Assembly (NCBI RefSeq): GCF_006517275.1
Contig: NZ_CP041191.1
Location: 4,645,001-4,709,000, forward strand
DNA length: 64,000 nucleotides
Direction: 5' to 3'
Source: Labrenzia sp. PHM005
Lineage (GTDB): Bacteria; Pseudomonadota; Alphaproteobacteria; Rhizobiales; Stappiaceae
Shown one piece after another: positions 38,162 to 47,307 of this stretch (the first letter of the stretch is position 1; the number at the start of each line of letters is the position of its first letter). The notes beneath the pieces were generated by a model, which saw only the letters and a list, made by a program, of their open reading frames with translations, searched no databases and was not told the origin of the DNA. The position numbers were made by a program, and so were the translations under genes.

Positions 38162-39055
38162 TTAGGCCTCCCGTTCTCGCCGATTGACGAAGTAGAGATA
38201 GAGGTTTGTCAGCACGATCACGACGAACAGCAAGATGTAGGAAAGGGCTGACGATTGGCTGGTCTTGAAGAATTGGAAGGCCATCCGGTAGACATAAACA
38301 GCGATGGTCTCCGTGGACGAACCGGGTCCACCATTTGTGATGATGTAAACCACATCAAACAGCTTGAAAGTTTCGATCGTCCTGAAGAGAAGGGCCAACA
38401 GCAGCAAGCCCTTCACATAGGGAAAGGTAACTGTCTTGAAACGTAGCCACGGCGTTGCCCGATCAACTTCGGCAGCCTCATAAAGATAGTCCGGAACGCT
38501 AACGAGACCTGCCAAGACCAGCAGCATGACAAAGGGTGACCACATCCAGGCATCAGCGATCACAATTCCCATGATTGCGCCTGTTTGCGTGGCCAGAAGA
38601 CCGAACGGCTCACCGGTGAAGTACATGACCGCCTGGGACAGCAATCCAAAAGTCGGCTCATAAAAGAGCTTGAAGAAGACCCCCACCGCGACGAACGACA
38701 GCATCATGGGAGTGAGGACCAGCATCATGATCTCACGGCGCAGCGGAAACTTTTTTGCAAACAGTAGCGCCAAGCCAAATCCGATCACCATCTGCATCAG
38801 CACGCTGGCGGTAACGATGATTGCGGTTGTCTGAAACCGTTCCCAGACCACCGGGTCACTGAGAACCTTTTCATAGTAGTAGAGGCCCGCAAAACGTGGT
38901 GGTTTCAGGGACGATGCCTTGTAGTGGAAGAAACTCAGACCGAACGACCACATCAACGGAAAGATGTTCATGACGAACAGCAAAACAATTGCAGGGGTGA
39001 CAAGAAGCGCACCTCTCCGTTTCGGGTCCATCAGCCATTGCAGAAAATTCGTCAT
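38162..39055 (-). CDS. ABC sugar importer permease 1 (MalF-like)
   Basis: A 297-residue permease with six helices and the EAA loop YEAAEVDRATPWLRFKTVTF. GGPGSSTETIAVYVYRMAFQ near the C-terminus is typical of MalF/UgpA-like carbohydrate permeases. The ATG at 39055 follows AAGGACGG; the frame extends to a GTG at 39085. It lies 124 bases after the binding-protein stop. Confidence 0.88.
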   Translation of the reverse strand: MTNFLQWLMDPKRRGALLVTPAIVLLFVMNIFPLMWSFGLSFFHYKASSLKPPRFAGLYYYEKVLSDPVVWERFQTTAIIVTASVLMQMVIGFGLALLFAKKFPLRREIMMLVLTPMMLSFVAVGVFFKLFYEPTFGLLSQAVMYFTGEPFGLLATQTGAIMGIVIADAWMWSPFVMLLVLAGLVSVPDYLYEAAEVDRATPWLRFKTVTFPYVKGLLLLALLFRTIETFKLFDVVYIITNGGPGSSTETIAVYVYRMAFQFFKTSQSSALSYILLFVVIVLTNLYLYFVNRREREA

Positions 39056-39178
39056 AAAGTCCGTCCTTGCAGTGCGGCTCGGCACCGCCTGATCGCCATC
39101 CCGTTCGAGGGCGTGGGAGGCGGCAGCCGATTGCCGTCGCCCCCCGGTCGCTGGAGGAAGAAGTGTTTGCAGCTGAAG

Positions 39179-40612
39179 TCAGTCGATACGGCCGGCTTCG
39201 GTCAAAAGATCCTGCTGGAACGCGGCAATCGAATCGAGTGCTTCCTTGGCCGTTTTCTGACCGGTGATTGCCTTGTCGAATTCTTCCTGTTGCTGTGTCA
39301 GCAGCTCAAAGAATTCAGGCACATGCCAGAAATCTTTCTGCCAAGGAAGAAGCTCTACGTGAGCGCGGTTCCAGGGTTTGAAGTCGTTGTAACCGGGCGC
39401 ATTCATCACGCTTTTAATGGCTGCGGTTCCCCCGTTAAAGGCAAACGCCTCCTGGGTGTCCTTGGACAGCCACCATTTCACGACATTCAATGCCTCATCG
39501 ACAACTTCATCGGAGTTCCATGTTGTCAGCACAAAGGGCTGACCGCCGATATTGTCCCAACGGACCATCTCACCGTTGGCATCAATTGTACCGGGTGGCA
39601 TCGCATAGGCAGTCTTGTCGGCAACCTTGGATACCTCGGGATTGACCGCGGCAGACGAAAGCGCGTTCCAGTTGATGATGGCCGCGATCTTGCCCTGCAG
39701 ATACAGATCGTTGATCTGGAAGATATCCATCTGACCTGTTTTCCAGACCGGTGGTGAATATTGCAGCAGATCGAGATATTTCTGGAAGGCGGCGACCGCC
39801 TCATCGGAGTTGACCACACCGACGGCCTGGGCATTCGGCTGATCGGATTCGTCCCAAATCGAGGCGCCGCCCTGCCAGATGAAAGCGTTGATCTGTCCAG
39901 ATGAGAAGTCGTATCCTTTGCCGGCTTGGTAAGCGATACCGTAAAAATCTTCAGTCAGCGTTTCACCTGCAAGCGTATCACCCGACTTACGCATGAAGAA
40001 TTCACCAATATTGCCCCAGGTGTCCCAGTCTACTTCGACCCAGTCTTCGTAGGTGCAAGGCAATTTCTTATCGAATTTTTCCTTGAATGCCGAAGCTTCT
40101 CCCTCATGACAAAACAGGTCGGTGCGGAAGGAAACAACCTTGGTATCCGGCATTTGCGGGAAGCCATAGATGTTGTCGGATTTGTAGGGATAGGTTGCAT
40201 AAGCTTCGGTCAGCGCCGGATGGACATCCTGCAGGATGGCGGCAAGTTCCTGGTCTGCGGCAATACGGTCGTTCAGTTTCAGAAACTGGCCGCCTTCGAT
40301 GAAGGTGCCGATCCACTGACTGTCTGAAACGACCAGTTGATACTTCTCTTCCCCCGAGGCCATGGACGCAGCAACGCGCTCGTAGAAGCTTGGCCAAGGA
40401 ATGAAATCGATGGCCAACGTGACATTGTTGCCTGACGGAGATTTGTAAGTCTTGTTCGCATATTCTTGCATGAACCGGGTTGGGCCCCAATCCGGTGCAG
40501 CCATTTGAATGGTTATGTCCTTGGCCCAGGCCGGAGGCGCGGTTGCAACGAGGCAGCCCGCTAGAGCGATTGCACTTCCTGTGGTCAACAATTGTTTCAT
40601 TGTCGTCTCCAT
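39179..40612 (-). CDS. Extracellular solute-binding protein (family 1)
   Basis: A periplasmic protein of about 477 residues that captures the substrate for the importer. The signal peptide MKQLLTTGSAIALAGCLVAT ends near APPAWA. Size, the mature start DITIQMAAPDWGPTRFMQEY and DLYLQGKIAAIINWNAL resemble carbohydrate and polyol binding proteins of family 1. The start could be ATG 40612 or ATG 40600; the latter has GGAG at good spacing. Both avoid overlap with ATPase A. Confidence 0.85.
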   Translation of the reverse strand: METTMKQLLTTGSAIALAGCLVATAPPAWAKDITIQMAAPDWGPTRFMQEYANKTYKSPSGNNVTLAIDFIPWPSFYERVAASMASGEEKYQLVVSDSQWIGTFIEGGQFLKLNDRIAADQELAAILQDVHPALTEAYATYPYKSDNIYGFPQMPDTKVVSFRTDLFCHEGEASAFKEKFDKKLPCTYEDWVEVDWDTWGNIGEFFMRKSGDTLAGETLTEDFYGIAYQAGKGYDFSSGQINAFIWQGGASIWDESDQPNAQAVGVVNSDEAVAAFQKYLDLLQYSPPVWKTGQMDIFQINDLYLQGKIAAIINWNALSSAAVNPEVSKVADKTAYAMPPGTIDANGEMVRWDNIGGQPFVLTTWNSDEVVDEALNVVKWWLSKDTQEAFAFNGGTAAIKSVMNAPGYNDFKPWNRAHVELLPWQKDFWHVPEFFELLTQQQEEFDKAITGQKTAKEALDSIAAFQQDLLTEAGRID

Positions 40613-40622
40613 ACGTTCCTCT

Positions 40623-41759
40623 CTAGAGTTTAGGCTTATGTTTTTCCTGGACCGGCTGCCTGATGACCGTTCCGGTTTCCTTCGCAAATACATGCGTGGT
40701 GTCGAGATCGAAGCCGCAGGTAAGTGAAGCGCCCGGCGGGTAGCCGATGGCCTGCTCTTCCGGCAGGACCATTTTCAGCCGGTTGCCATTGGCAATCAGG
40801 TCGAGAATGACCAGGTCGCCGATCGGCTCCGTCAGGTGAACCTTGCAGTCAAATGTCGAACCTCCATCCGCCAGCGACTTGGTCACCGGTTTGATCTCAT
40901 GGGGCCTAATTCCAAAAATCAGCTCCTCGCCGACAGAAAATTCCGTCAGGGGATTTCGCCAGGGTGCTTCGCGGAATTCGCCAAATCCGGTCACAACGGA
41001 CGGTTGGTTGTCGTCGCCGCCCCGTTTGGCGTCGATCAGGTTCATTTGTGGTGAACCGACCATCCCGGCAACATAAGAGCTGTCCGGACGATCGTAGAGC
41101 TCATCGGGTGTTCCGGTCTGGGCGATACGTCCATCCCGCAAGACCCCGATGCGCTCTCCCATGGTCAAGGCTTCGAGTTCATCTGGGGTGGCGTAAACGA
41201 TGGTGATTTGGCGCTCACGATGAATTCGCTTGAATTCTGCCCGTGTGTCGTGGCGAAGCTTGGCGTCCAGGTTGGTGAGTGGTTCATCAAGCAGAAGCAG
41301 ATGCGGCTGGCGAATGAGTGCTCGCCCGATGGCGATGCGTTGCTGTTCACCACCGCTGGCCGTTCCTGGTTTGCGGTCGAGCGTATGCGCCAATCTCAGG
41401 AGTTCTGCAATCTCGTCAATGCGCCGGTTCACTTCAGACGCGGCCAGTTTTTGCTGACGCAAAGGGTAAGCGAGGTTATCTCGCACTGTCAGGTGCGGAT
41501 ACAGCGCAAAGGTTTGGAAAACCATGGTGACATCGCGGTCACGCATTGCCGCGTTGGTCACATCCCGTCCGTCGATCTCAATTGTGCCGGAAGTCGGAGA
41601 TTCTATGCCGCAGATGGTACGAAAGGTTGTCGTCTTACCGCTTGCGCTTGGACCCAGAAGTGCAAAGAATTCGCCGTTTTGAACATCCAAGTTCAAACCG
41701 TCAACCGCCCTCACATCGTCAAAGTACTTTACGAGATCCGTTACCCTCAATGACGACAT
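40623..41759 (-). CDS. ABC sugar/polyol importer ATPase A (lacks switch histidine)
   Basis: A 378-residue MalK-like ATPase. Walker A (GPSASGKTT), Q-loop (VFQTFALYP), signature (ASGGEQQR), Walker B (LLLLDEP) and D-loop (TNLD) are good, but the H-loop reads IVYATPDELEAL, with proline where the switch histidine normally stands. It therefore complements ATPase B, which keeps the histidine but has a poor signature. The C-terminal TOBE region is intact. It is the first gene of the importer operon, with a 395-base region upstream. Confidence 0.88.
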   Translation of the reverse strand: MSSLRVTDLVKYFDDVRAVDGLNLDVQNGEFFALLGPSASGKTTTFRTICGIESPTSGTIEIDGRDVTNAAMRDRDVTMVFQTFALYPHLTVRDNLAYPLRQQKLAASEVNRRIDEIAELLRLAHTLDRKPGTASGGEQQRIAIGRALIRQPHLLLLDEPLTNLDAKLRHDTRAEFKRIHRERQITIVYATPDELEALTMGERIGVLRDGRIAQTGTPDELYDRPDSSYVAGMVGSPQMNLIDAKRGGDDNQPSVVTGFGEFREAPWRNPLTEFSVGEELIFGIRPHEIKPVTKSLADGGSTFDCKVHLTEPIGDLVILDLIANGNRLKMVLPEEQAIGYPPGASLTCGFDLDTTHVFAKETGTVIRQPVQEKHKPKL

Positions 41760-42154
41760 GGGAGATCCAATCGTGGCAATTCATTGAGCGTTATCTGATG
41801 AGAGGCGTTCTTTGACATTGGACCCAACGTACGCGTTTGCGCGCGGGTACACCGGTTGCGCTGGCCGCTGGAGGCATGAAGGTTTTGGCGAAATTCGTGA
41901 AATTTCTTGCGCTGGCTCCACGCGCCAAACGCGTCAAAATCGTTTGCCGGGATTGCCGTTTTCAGGCCATGAGCCTGATGGGACATGTCACTGCATTTTT
42001 CTGACATCTTCGGGCTGCACCCCGCTGTTACAACTGCATGACGTTGCGATAACGGTATCAACTCTTGTCGGAAATGCTTTTGCGCGGCGCAGGTATTTTT
42101 ATGACTATTCGCTTTTTTGTCGGGTTAGGCAGTCCAGATGGCGAATTGCATTTC
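41760..42154. other. Intergenic region upstream of the importer operon
   Basis: No gene is supported here. It lies between the aldolase stop and the start of ATPase A, and should hold the promoter of the minus-strand importer genes. A small palindromic motif (GAAATTCGTGAAATTTC near 41893-41909) is visible. Short open frames on the plus strand lack SD sequences and family features. Confidence 0.5.
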
Positions 42155-43183
42155 TCACAATCCGGTCAGTGCTTGCCTGTATTTCTCGGCATCCCAGTCT
42201 ACCAATTCCCGTTCCTCTTCCGCTGTGAGGTAGTTCAGAGAGGCTGACAGCGGCAGTCGGATTACAGTGTTCGCCAAGGCTCTCAGCATCTCATGGCCAC
42301 CTGCCGACAAGGATTTGTCGTGAAACACACCTACCGAACGCAGCGCCACCGCTTTCGGCCACAACGGGTCTTCCGACGATGTTTCAAAGAAAGCGTTCAA
42401 CTCGTCCTTTGTGTCGACGGCGGCGATTGATTTTCCCAGAAAAACGACATGGTCAGGATAGAGAGACCCCATGCGCGCATATTCGAAACCGTGCGGATCG
42501 AGGGCAAGTTGGTGTGTGAGATTGCACTCAGCAGCCACAAAGCCAGTGCCTGAGCAAAGTTGGTTTAGCGTTGGGAAGCAGGCTTTTTTCACCGGTCGAG
42601 CGGTTGTCATAAGTCTTGCTTCCAGCTCCAGCATGAGTGCCAGAGTTTCCTGGACCGTCTCGCTTCCAACGACAAGTCCATGATTTTGAATGACTAAAAT
42701 ATTGCAGGTTCTTTTCGACAATACACCGGAGACAAGACGCGTTAGGGGGAGACCCGGTTTGGAATAAGGCACAAAGGCCCAATCGAACCCCTTGAGCTTC
42801 TCGGCCAAAATGTTCTCGGCGTTTTTTTGTACTGAATGGACGATGGTATTGATCGAATGCGTATGAAAAACGACTGCGTGCGGCATCAGTGAGTGCAATG
42901 TTGTTTCAATTGAGGGACGCAGGCCTAAGACATCATCACTGTAAGATGCCCCAGACAAGGGATCCTCAATTCCCGCCCTGATCTGTTCGTTGATCCTGGT
43001 TCGGTTCACCGGGACAAACACTTCTCCGGCTTCGGCCTGCGCCAACCATTTGCCGGACGCTTTCACCCACATCCGGTCGGTTCCGGTCTTGAGTGAGGTG
43101 TTGCCGCCGGCGCCTTGTATGAACAATGGGTTCTCGCCGATCCTGCGGGATAATGAGATGAATTCCGGATCAATTTTCTGCAC
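42155..43183 (-). CDS. Class II aldolase/adducin family protein
   Basis: A 342-residue zinc-dependent aldolase-type enzyme. FIQGAGGNTSLKTG is the phosphate-binding loop, VVFHTHSIN supplies two zinc-binding histidines and VIQNHGLVV the third. It is longer than FucA/AraD (about 215 residues) and resembles the aldolase half of the bifunctional protein encoded nearby. It should cleave a phosphorylated sugar or acid, giving DHAP or a similar three-carbon unit; the substrate is unknown. Confidence 0.8.
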   Translation of the reverse strand: MQKIDPEFISLSRRIGENPLFIQGAGGNTSLKTGTDRMWVKASGKWLAQAEAGEVFVPVNRTRINEQIRAGIEDPLSGASYSDDVLGLRPSIETTLHSLMPHAVVFHTHSINTIVHSVQKNAENILAEKLKGFDWAFVPYSKPGLPLTRLVSGVLSKRTCNILVIQNHGLVVGSETVQETLALMLELEARLMTTARPVKKACFPTLNQLCSGTGFVAAECNLTHQLALDPHGFEYARMGSLYPDHVVFLGKSIAAVDTKDELNAFFETSSEDPLWPKAVALRSVGVFHDKSLSAGGHEMLRALANTVIRLPLSASLNYLTAEEERELVDWDAEKYRQALTGL

Positions 43184-43192
43184 ATCAACCTC

Positions 43193-44053
43193 TCAGAGTG
43201 TTGCGGCAACCCAGGTAGGTGCGAACTCGCTTTCGCTCAGCAGTTTTGCGAGGCTGACATTGAAGTCGCCCAGCTCGAATTCGGCGTGATGGATGCCGGT
43301 TAGCACCAGCAGACTGTCGAAACCGGCGCGCTCAGCACCGACAATGTCATGATGAAAGGAATCGCCAATAAACAAAGGATTCTTGCAGCCCAAAGCTGCC
43401 AATCGGCGGTCAACCCATTGGTAGATCAGGGGATGTGGCTTGCCCACCAATTGGACGTTGCCACCTAGATCACGATAGGCGTGGGCGATCGTTCCTGGGC
43501 TCACTGTCAGCCCTTGTGCATCTGGGGCAACGTTGTCCGGATTGCTGCACAGAAGCGGCGCTCCCTTAGCAACCAGGTTCGGCAGAAGGTCGTTCTCCCA
43601 GGTGGCGCTCAGGCCAGGAGACATGCCGGACAGATATACAAAATCGCACGCCTCCAGCGTATCGACGAGAGCAAGCCCGCGCACTTTCGACAAGTTCAGA
43701 CGATCTGCACTGGCACTGGTGATGTTGAAACAGCGCGGCCCGTGGTTTTCCACGTAAGCGGGCAGAATTGCCTGAACAGCGACGTCTCCTGATGTGACCA
43801 CACCGTCGAAAAGACGTCCTGCCAGGCCCAGTTTTTCCAGGCGGTCATAATTTTCCGGCGCACTTCGCCCGCTATTGGTCAACACTAGAGAGATCTTGCC
43901 GGACGATTTCAACTCGTTGAGGACACGCAACACATTGGGATAAAGTTCAGTGCCGTTGTGCAATACACCGAACTGATCAAACACGAAGGAATCGTACTGA
44001 TCAGCGACCGCTGACAATCCCGAAACAAAAAGATTGCTGAAATCGGCAACCAT
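43193..44053 (-). CDS. HAD-superfamily sugar phosphatase (TIGR01459-like)
   Basis: A 286-residue phosphatase-type protein. Motif I is VFDQFGVLHNG: the nucleophilic Asp is present, but the second Asp of DxD is Phe, a change also common in the TIGR01459 group where Trp occurs. Motif II is VLTNSGR, motif III has LVGKPHPLIYQW, and motif IV is FIGDSFHHDIVGAERAG. The stop of the kinase gene overlaps its start by one base. Loss of the general acid Asp may lower activity on usual substrates. Confidence 0.78.
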   Translation of the reverse strand: MVADFSNLFVSGLSAVADQYDSFVFDQFGVLHNGTELYPNVLRVLNELKSSGKISLVLTNSGRSAPENYDRLEKLGLAGRLFDGVVTSGDVAVQAILPAYVENHGPRCFNITSASADRLNLSKVRGLALVDTLEACDFVYLSGMSPGLSATWENDLLPNLVAKGAPLLCSNPDNVAPDAQGLTVSPGTIAHAYRDLGGNVQLVGKPHPLIYQWVDRRLAALGCKNPLFIGDSFHHDIVGAERAGFDSLLVLTGIHHAEFELGDFNVSLAKLLSESEFAPTWVAATL

Positions 44054-45333
44054 CAGCGCGCGCGCCCGCCAAGCGATGCCAGCAATGCTGCGCCGTAGGC
44101 CGCTTCAGAATGACGGGCTGTCAGAACCGGCACCCCCAGAACCCGTTCGCGAATTCGGTTCCACACGAGGTTCTTGCTGCCCCCTCCAACGGTCCTGACT
44201 TGAGCCGGATAGGGAACGCCCTTTTTGCTTAACAGGTCATAACCCTGCCTTTCAATCCGGGCGATCGACTCCAGCAATCCTGCCAGGAAAGCGACATCGC
44301 AGCTCGGCCGCGGATCGGTGCTATTCTCTCGTGCCGGATCGGAGATAGGAAATCTTTCTCCCTTCTTTGTCAGCGGGTAATAGTCGAGTTTAGAAGATAC
44401 CGTCGGGTCGATCTGTTTGGAGAGCCTCTCCAGCTGATCTGGCGCAAAGTATTTCAAGAGCACACCTCCTCCACTGTTGCTTGCTCCTCCTGCCACCCAG
44501 TGGTTGAACAGTTTGTGGCTGTAAACACCATTTGAACCGGCATCTACCCGACACGGAGAAACCGCCTTGAGAACCATTGTGGTTCCAAGGGAAGTAACGG
44601 CTGTCCCGGGTTTCAGGTCAGCGAAACCACTGGCTGCAAGAAAACCGGCCATTCCATCTGTGGTGCCCGTGTAGACTTTGCAGGTTGCTGACAAGCCGGT
44701 TCTGGACGCCATGCTGGCACTAAGTGTTCCGGCCAGGCTCGCTGGAATGCGCACTTCGGGAAGAGATTGTGCAGAAAAAGGCAAGCAAGCAGGGTCGAAA
44801 ACCCACTCCTTTGCTGCCGGGTCATAACCCAGTTTGAGAGCGTTGTTTTCATCGCTGAAATCGAAACGGCCGCAAAACTGTCCTGCAATCCAGTCAGCCT
44901 GATGGGTAACGCGAAACGTTGATGGCCGGTCCATGGTCCAGAGATCGACAACCCGCCCGAGCGTTGGTGGCAGGCTGGCCGCCCCTTTCCCAAGAGCTTT
45001 TGCCAGCAAGTCCTTGGCATCTTCACTTGGCTCTTCATGATAGAATTTTGCCGGAGACAGAGGTTTACCGTCCGCATCGCACAGCAGGACCGTGCCGGAT
45101 TGTCCATCCACAGCCAGACCGGCAATTAATTTCAGATCAACATCCTTCGACAATCGCTCAAGCACCGAGAGGCAAAAGGACACCCAGGACGTTGGTGACA
45201 GCCTTTGGGCGCTGGTGAGATACCGATCCTCGGCACCCGCAATGCAAACACCTTTTCTATCCGAAACCACGGCACGTATGCCGGAGGTACCCACATCCAG
45301 GCCGAGGTAGAGCTGTTGCTTTCCGCTGGTCAA
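44053..45333 (-). CDS. FGGY-family carbohydrate kinase (ribulokinase-like)
   Basis: A 426-residue ATP-dependent sugar kinase. LYLGLDVGTSGIRAVVSD is the N-terminal phosphate-1 motif; GLAVDGQSGTVLLCD and YTGTTDGMAGFLA, with the catalytic Asp, follow; VRTVGGGSKNLVWNRIRERV is the adenosine motif. It resembles the short plant/cyanobacterial D-ribulose or xylulose kinases more than GlpK or XylB. It likely phosphorylates the imported or processed sugar before the aldolase step. Confidence 0.83.
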   Translation of the reverse strand: MTSGKQQLYLGLDVGTSGIRAVVSDRKGVCIAGAEDRYLTSAQRLSPTSWVSFCLSVLERLSKDVDLKLIAGLAVDGQSGTVLLCDADGKPLSPAKFYHEEPSEDAKDLLAKALGKGAASLPPTLGRVVDLWTMDRPSTFRVTHQADWIAGQFCGRFDFSDENNALKLGYDPAAKEWVFDPACLPFSAQSLPEVRIPASLAGTLSASMASRTGLSATCKVYTGTTDGMAGFLAASGFADLKPGTAVTSLGTTMVLKAVSPCRVDAGSNGVYSHKLFNHWVAGGASNSGGGVLLKYFAPDQLERLSKQIDPTVSSKLDYYPLTKKGERFPISDPARENSTDPRPSCDVAFLAGLLESIARIERQGYDLLSKKGVPYPAQVRTVGGGSKNLVWNRIRERVLGVPVLTARHSEAAYGAALLASLGGRAR

Positions 45334-45351
45334 GATCGGTCTTTCTAATAC

Positions 45352-47307
45352 CTAGATAACACGGTCGTTGCCGCCATCGACAGGCAGCTGTGCTCCCGTC
45401 GTCTTTGGCAATGTTCCGTCGACAAATGCCGAGACAGCACGGGCAACATCGCGCGAAGTGATCTCTGTCTTCAGGAGGTTCCGAGTCTTGTATTCTTCGA
45501 CGCTCAATCCGTAGCGCGCTGCGGATGTCGCAAGGGCCTGTTCGGTCCAGAGGCCGGTATCGAACACTGCATCTGGATGCACTGCATTGACGGTTATGCC
45601 GTCTGCTGCAAGTTCCAGGGCAGCCACCCGCATCAACTGGGTCAATCCGGCTTTGGACACAGAATAGGCGGCTGCACCAGCCCCAGGTGCTGTCACGTTT
45701 CGCGAGGCAATGAAAACAACAGCGGGCTCGATGCCGTGTCGAAGGAAGGGGATCGCCTGTTTGAGGACCTTACGATGAGCCGACAGGTTGATGGCCATCG
45801 ACTGGTCCCAGTTGTCGTCTTCCAGCGTTTCGATGGTGTTGCCCGTTCGAAAGATGCCTGCGCTGGTTACCAGAATGTCGAGCCCGCCATAGGTCTCCGC
45901 GGTGTGCCGAAAAGCTGCTGCAACGCTGTCCTCGTCAGTCAGATCACAGACCAGACCTTCGAAACCGGGGCGGTTCATGGAGCCAAGAATTGACGGCGAT
46001 ATGTCCAGGCCGACGACCACTGCCCCTTTGTCGGCAAGCAATTCGGCGCAGGCATAGCCAATGCCGGAAGCAGCCCCGGCAACCATCGCAATCTTACCAG
46101 TCAATTCAGATGGAGGGGGCTGGCGCTTGAGCTTGGCCTGTTCCAGTTCCCAGTATTCCAGGCCGCGCAGATCGTCTTCACCCAATCCCTGCCAGCCTCC
46201 CATTTTGTCGGCGTAGTACATTGCCTTCAAAGAAGTTTCGGCAACGTCGGAGCTGATGGAAGCCCGTTTCAGATCCCGGCCAAAGCTGCGCGTATAGCCG
46301 TCTGAGCTGATGGCCCAATGCGGGTAAGGGGGCAACATTTGCAAACTATGATTGCCGGCGCGGTCAAAATAGCCGCGATAATCGTCACGAAAACTGAGTA
46401 ATCCGGCTTCGGGGTCATCGCCGAGCAGAGCCGGAAAGGGCTTGTTGTGAATCACATGTTCAGGCGTGACCGTGCCGCCTCTCAAAAGCGTTCCATATCG
46501 CTTGGCCTTGTCTTGACCTACCTTGGCCGACTTAAGGGATATGACAGGAAAACTGGCTAATTCACTGACAAGGCGTCGAATTCGCGCGATCTCAACCGCG
46601 TCTTCGTTGCCTTCCCGGGAAAACCGTGGACTGCCATAATTGTCGAGTAGATACCGTTCAGCCTCGTCGACAACCTTGATCATAGCATTGTAGCTGTCGC
46701 GGGCACTGTCGGAGAAGGTAAAGATCCCATGGTGTTCAAGAATGACCGCTTCGTATTGAGACAGATCTTTTTCAGCGATCTGCTGACGGAATTGCAGTGC
46801 AAGATCGAAACCGGGTTTCACATAGGGTAGAACCAGAACCCTGTCGCCATAGATTTCGGCAAACCTTGCCGCACCCTCAGGACTGTTTGAAATCGTTAAA
46901 ATGGCGTCCGCGTGGGAATGGTCGACAAATTTGAACGGAATGAGTGCATGAACGATCGCCTCGATCGAGGCAGCTGCTGCGTTGCTATCTAGCCGCGCCC
47001 GTGCCACTTCGTTGACCATGTCGGGGTCACTGAGGTGCTCCAGCCCGGCCAATCGTGTGACGCTGGCAAGGTCCAGGGCGGTGAAGCCTTCCGCCCCCAT
47101 TGTTCCAAGGTCAAACCCGCTTGCCTTTACCCAGATGACGGGCCGCTGGGCACCGAACCTATCGGCTTCGGTCGACTTCACTGACGTGTTGCCACCGCCG
47201 TGAAGAACGAGAGCAGGGTCCTTGCCTATCAGTCTGGACGAATAGGCCCGCAACTCAAGGTCGTTTGAAGCCCGTGCGGCCTCGTCTTCGTTCCAGCGGT
47301 TCTTCAT
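45352..47307 (-). CDS. Bifunctional class II aldolase / short-chain dehydrogenase
   Basis: A 651-residue fusion. Residues about 1-390 are a class II aldolase with VLHGGGNTSVKS, zinc-binding DHSHADAIL and EHHGIF. Residues about 400-651 are an SDR with cofactor loop VAGAASGIGYACAELLADKG, NAD-type acidic turn (GLDIS), and active site AAAYSVSKAG (Tyr-x3-Lys). The arrangement is that of rhamnulose-1-phosphate aldolase/lactaldehyde dehydrogenase-like proteins: the aldehyde made by cleavage is oxidised or reduced in place. It overlaps the Tm-1-like gene by 4 bases. Confidence 0.88.
   Translation of the reverse strand: MKNRWNEDEAARASNDLELRAYSSRLIGKDPALVLHGGGNTSVKSTEADRFGAQRPVIWVKASGFDLGTMGAEGFTALDLASVTRLAGLEHLSDPDMVNEVARARLDSNAAAASIEAIVHALIPFKFVDHSHADAILTISNSPEGAARFAEIYGDRVLVLPYVKPGFDLALQFRQQIAEKDLSQYEAVILEHHGIFTFSDSARDSYNAMIKVVDEAERYLLDNYGSPRFSREGNEDAVEIARIRRLVSELASFPVISLKSAKVGQDKAKRYGTLLRGGTVTPEHVIHNKPFPALLGDDPEAGLLSFRDDYRGYFDRAGNHSLQMLPPYPHWAISSDGYTRSFGRDLKRASISSDVAETSLKAMYYADKMGGWQGLGEDDLRGLEYWELEQAKLKRQPPPSELTGKIAMVAGAASGIGYACAELLADKGAVVVGLDISPSILGSMNRPGFEGLVCDLTDEDSVAAAFRHTAETYGGLDILVTSAGIFRTGNTIETLEDDNWDQSMAINLSAHRKVLKQAIPFLRHGIEPAVVFIASRNVTAPGAGAAAYSVSKAGLTQLMRVAALELAADGITVNAVHPDAVFDTGLWTEQALATSAARYGLSVEEYKTRNLLKTEITSRDVARAVSAFVDGTLPKTTGAQLPVDGGNDRVI

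Noticed and set aside
41812..42228. 138-residue plus-strand open frame between importer and aldolase genes
   Set aside because: It runs into the opposite end of the aldolase gene and its translation is Cys/Arg-rich without motif.
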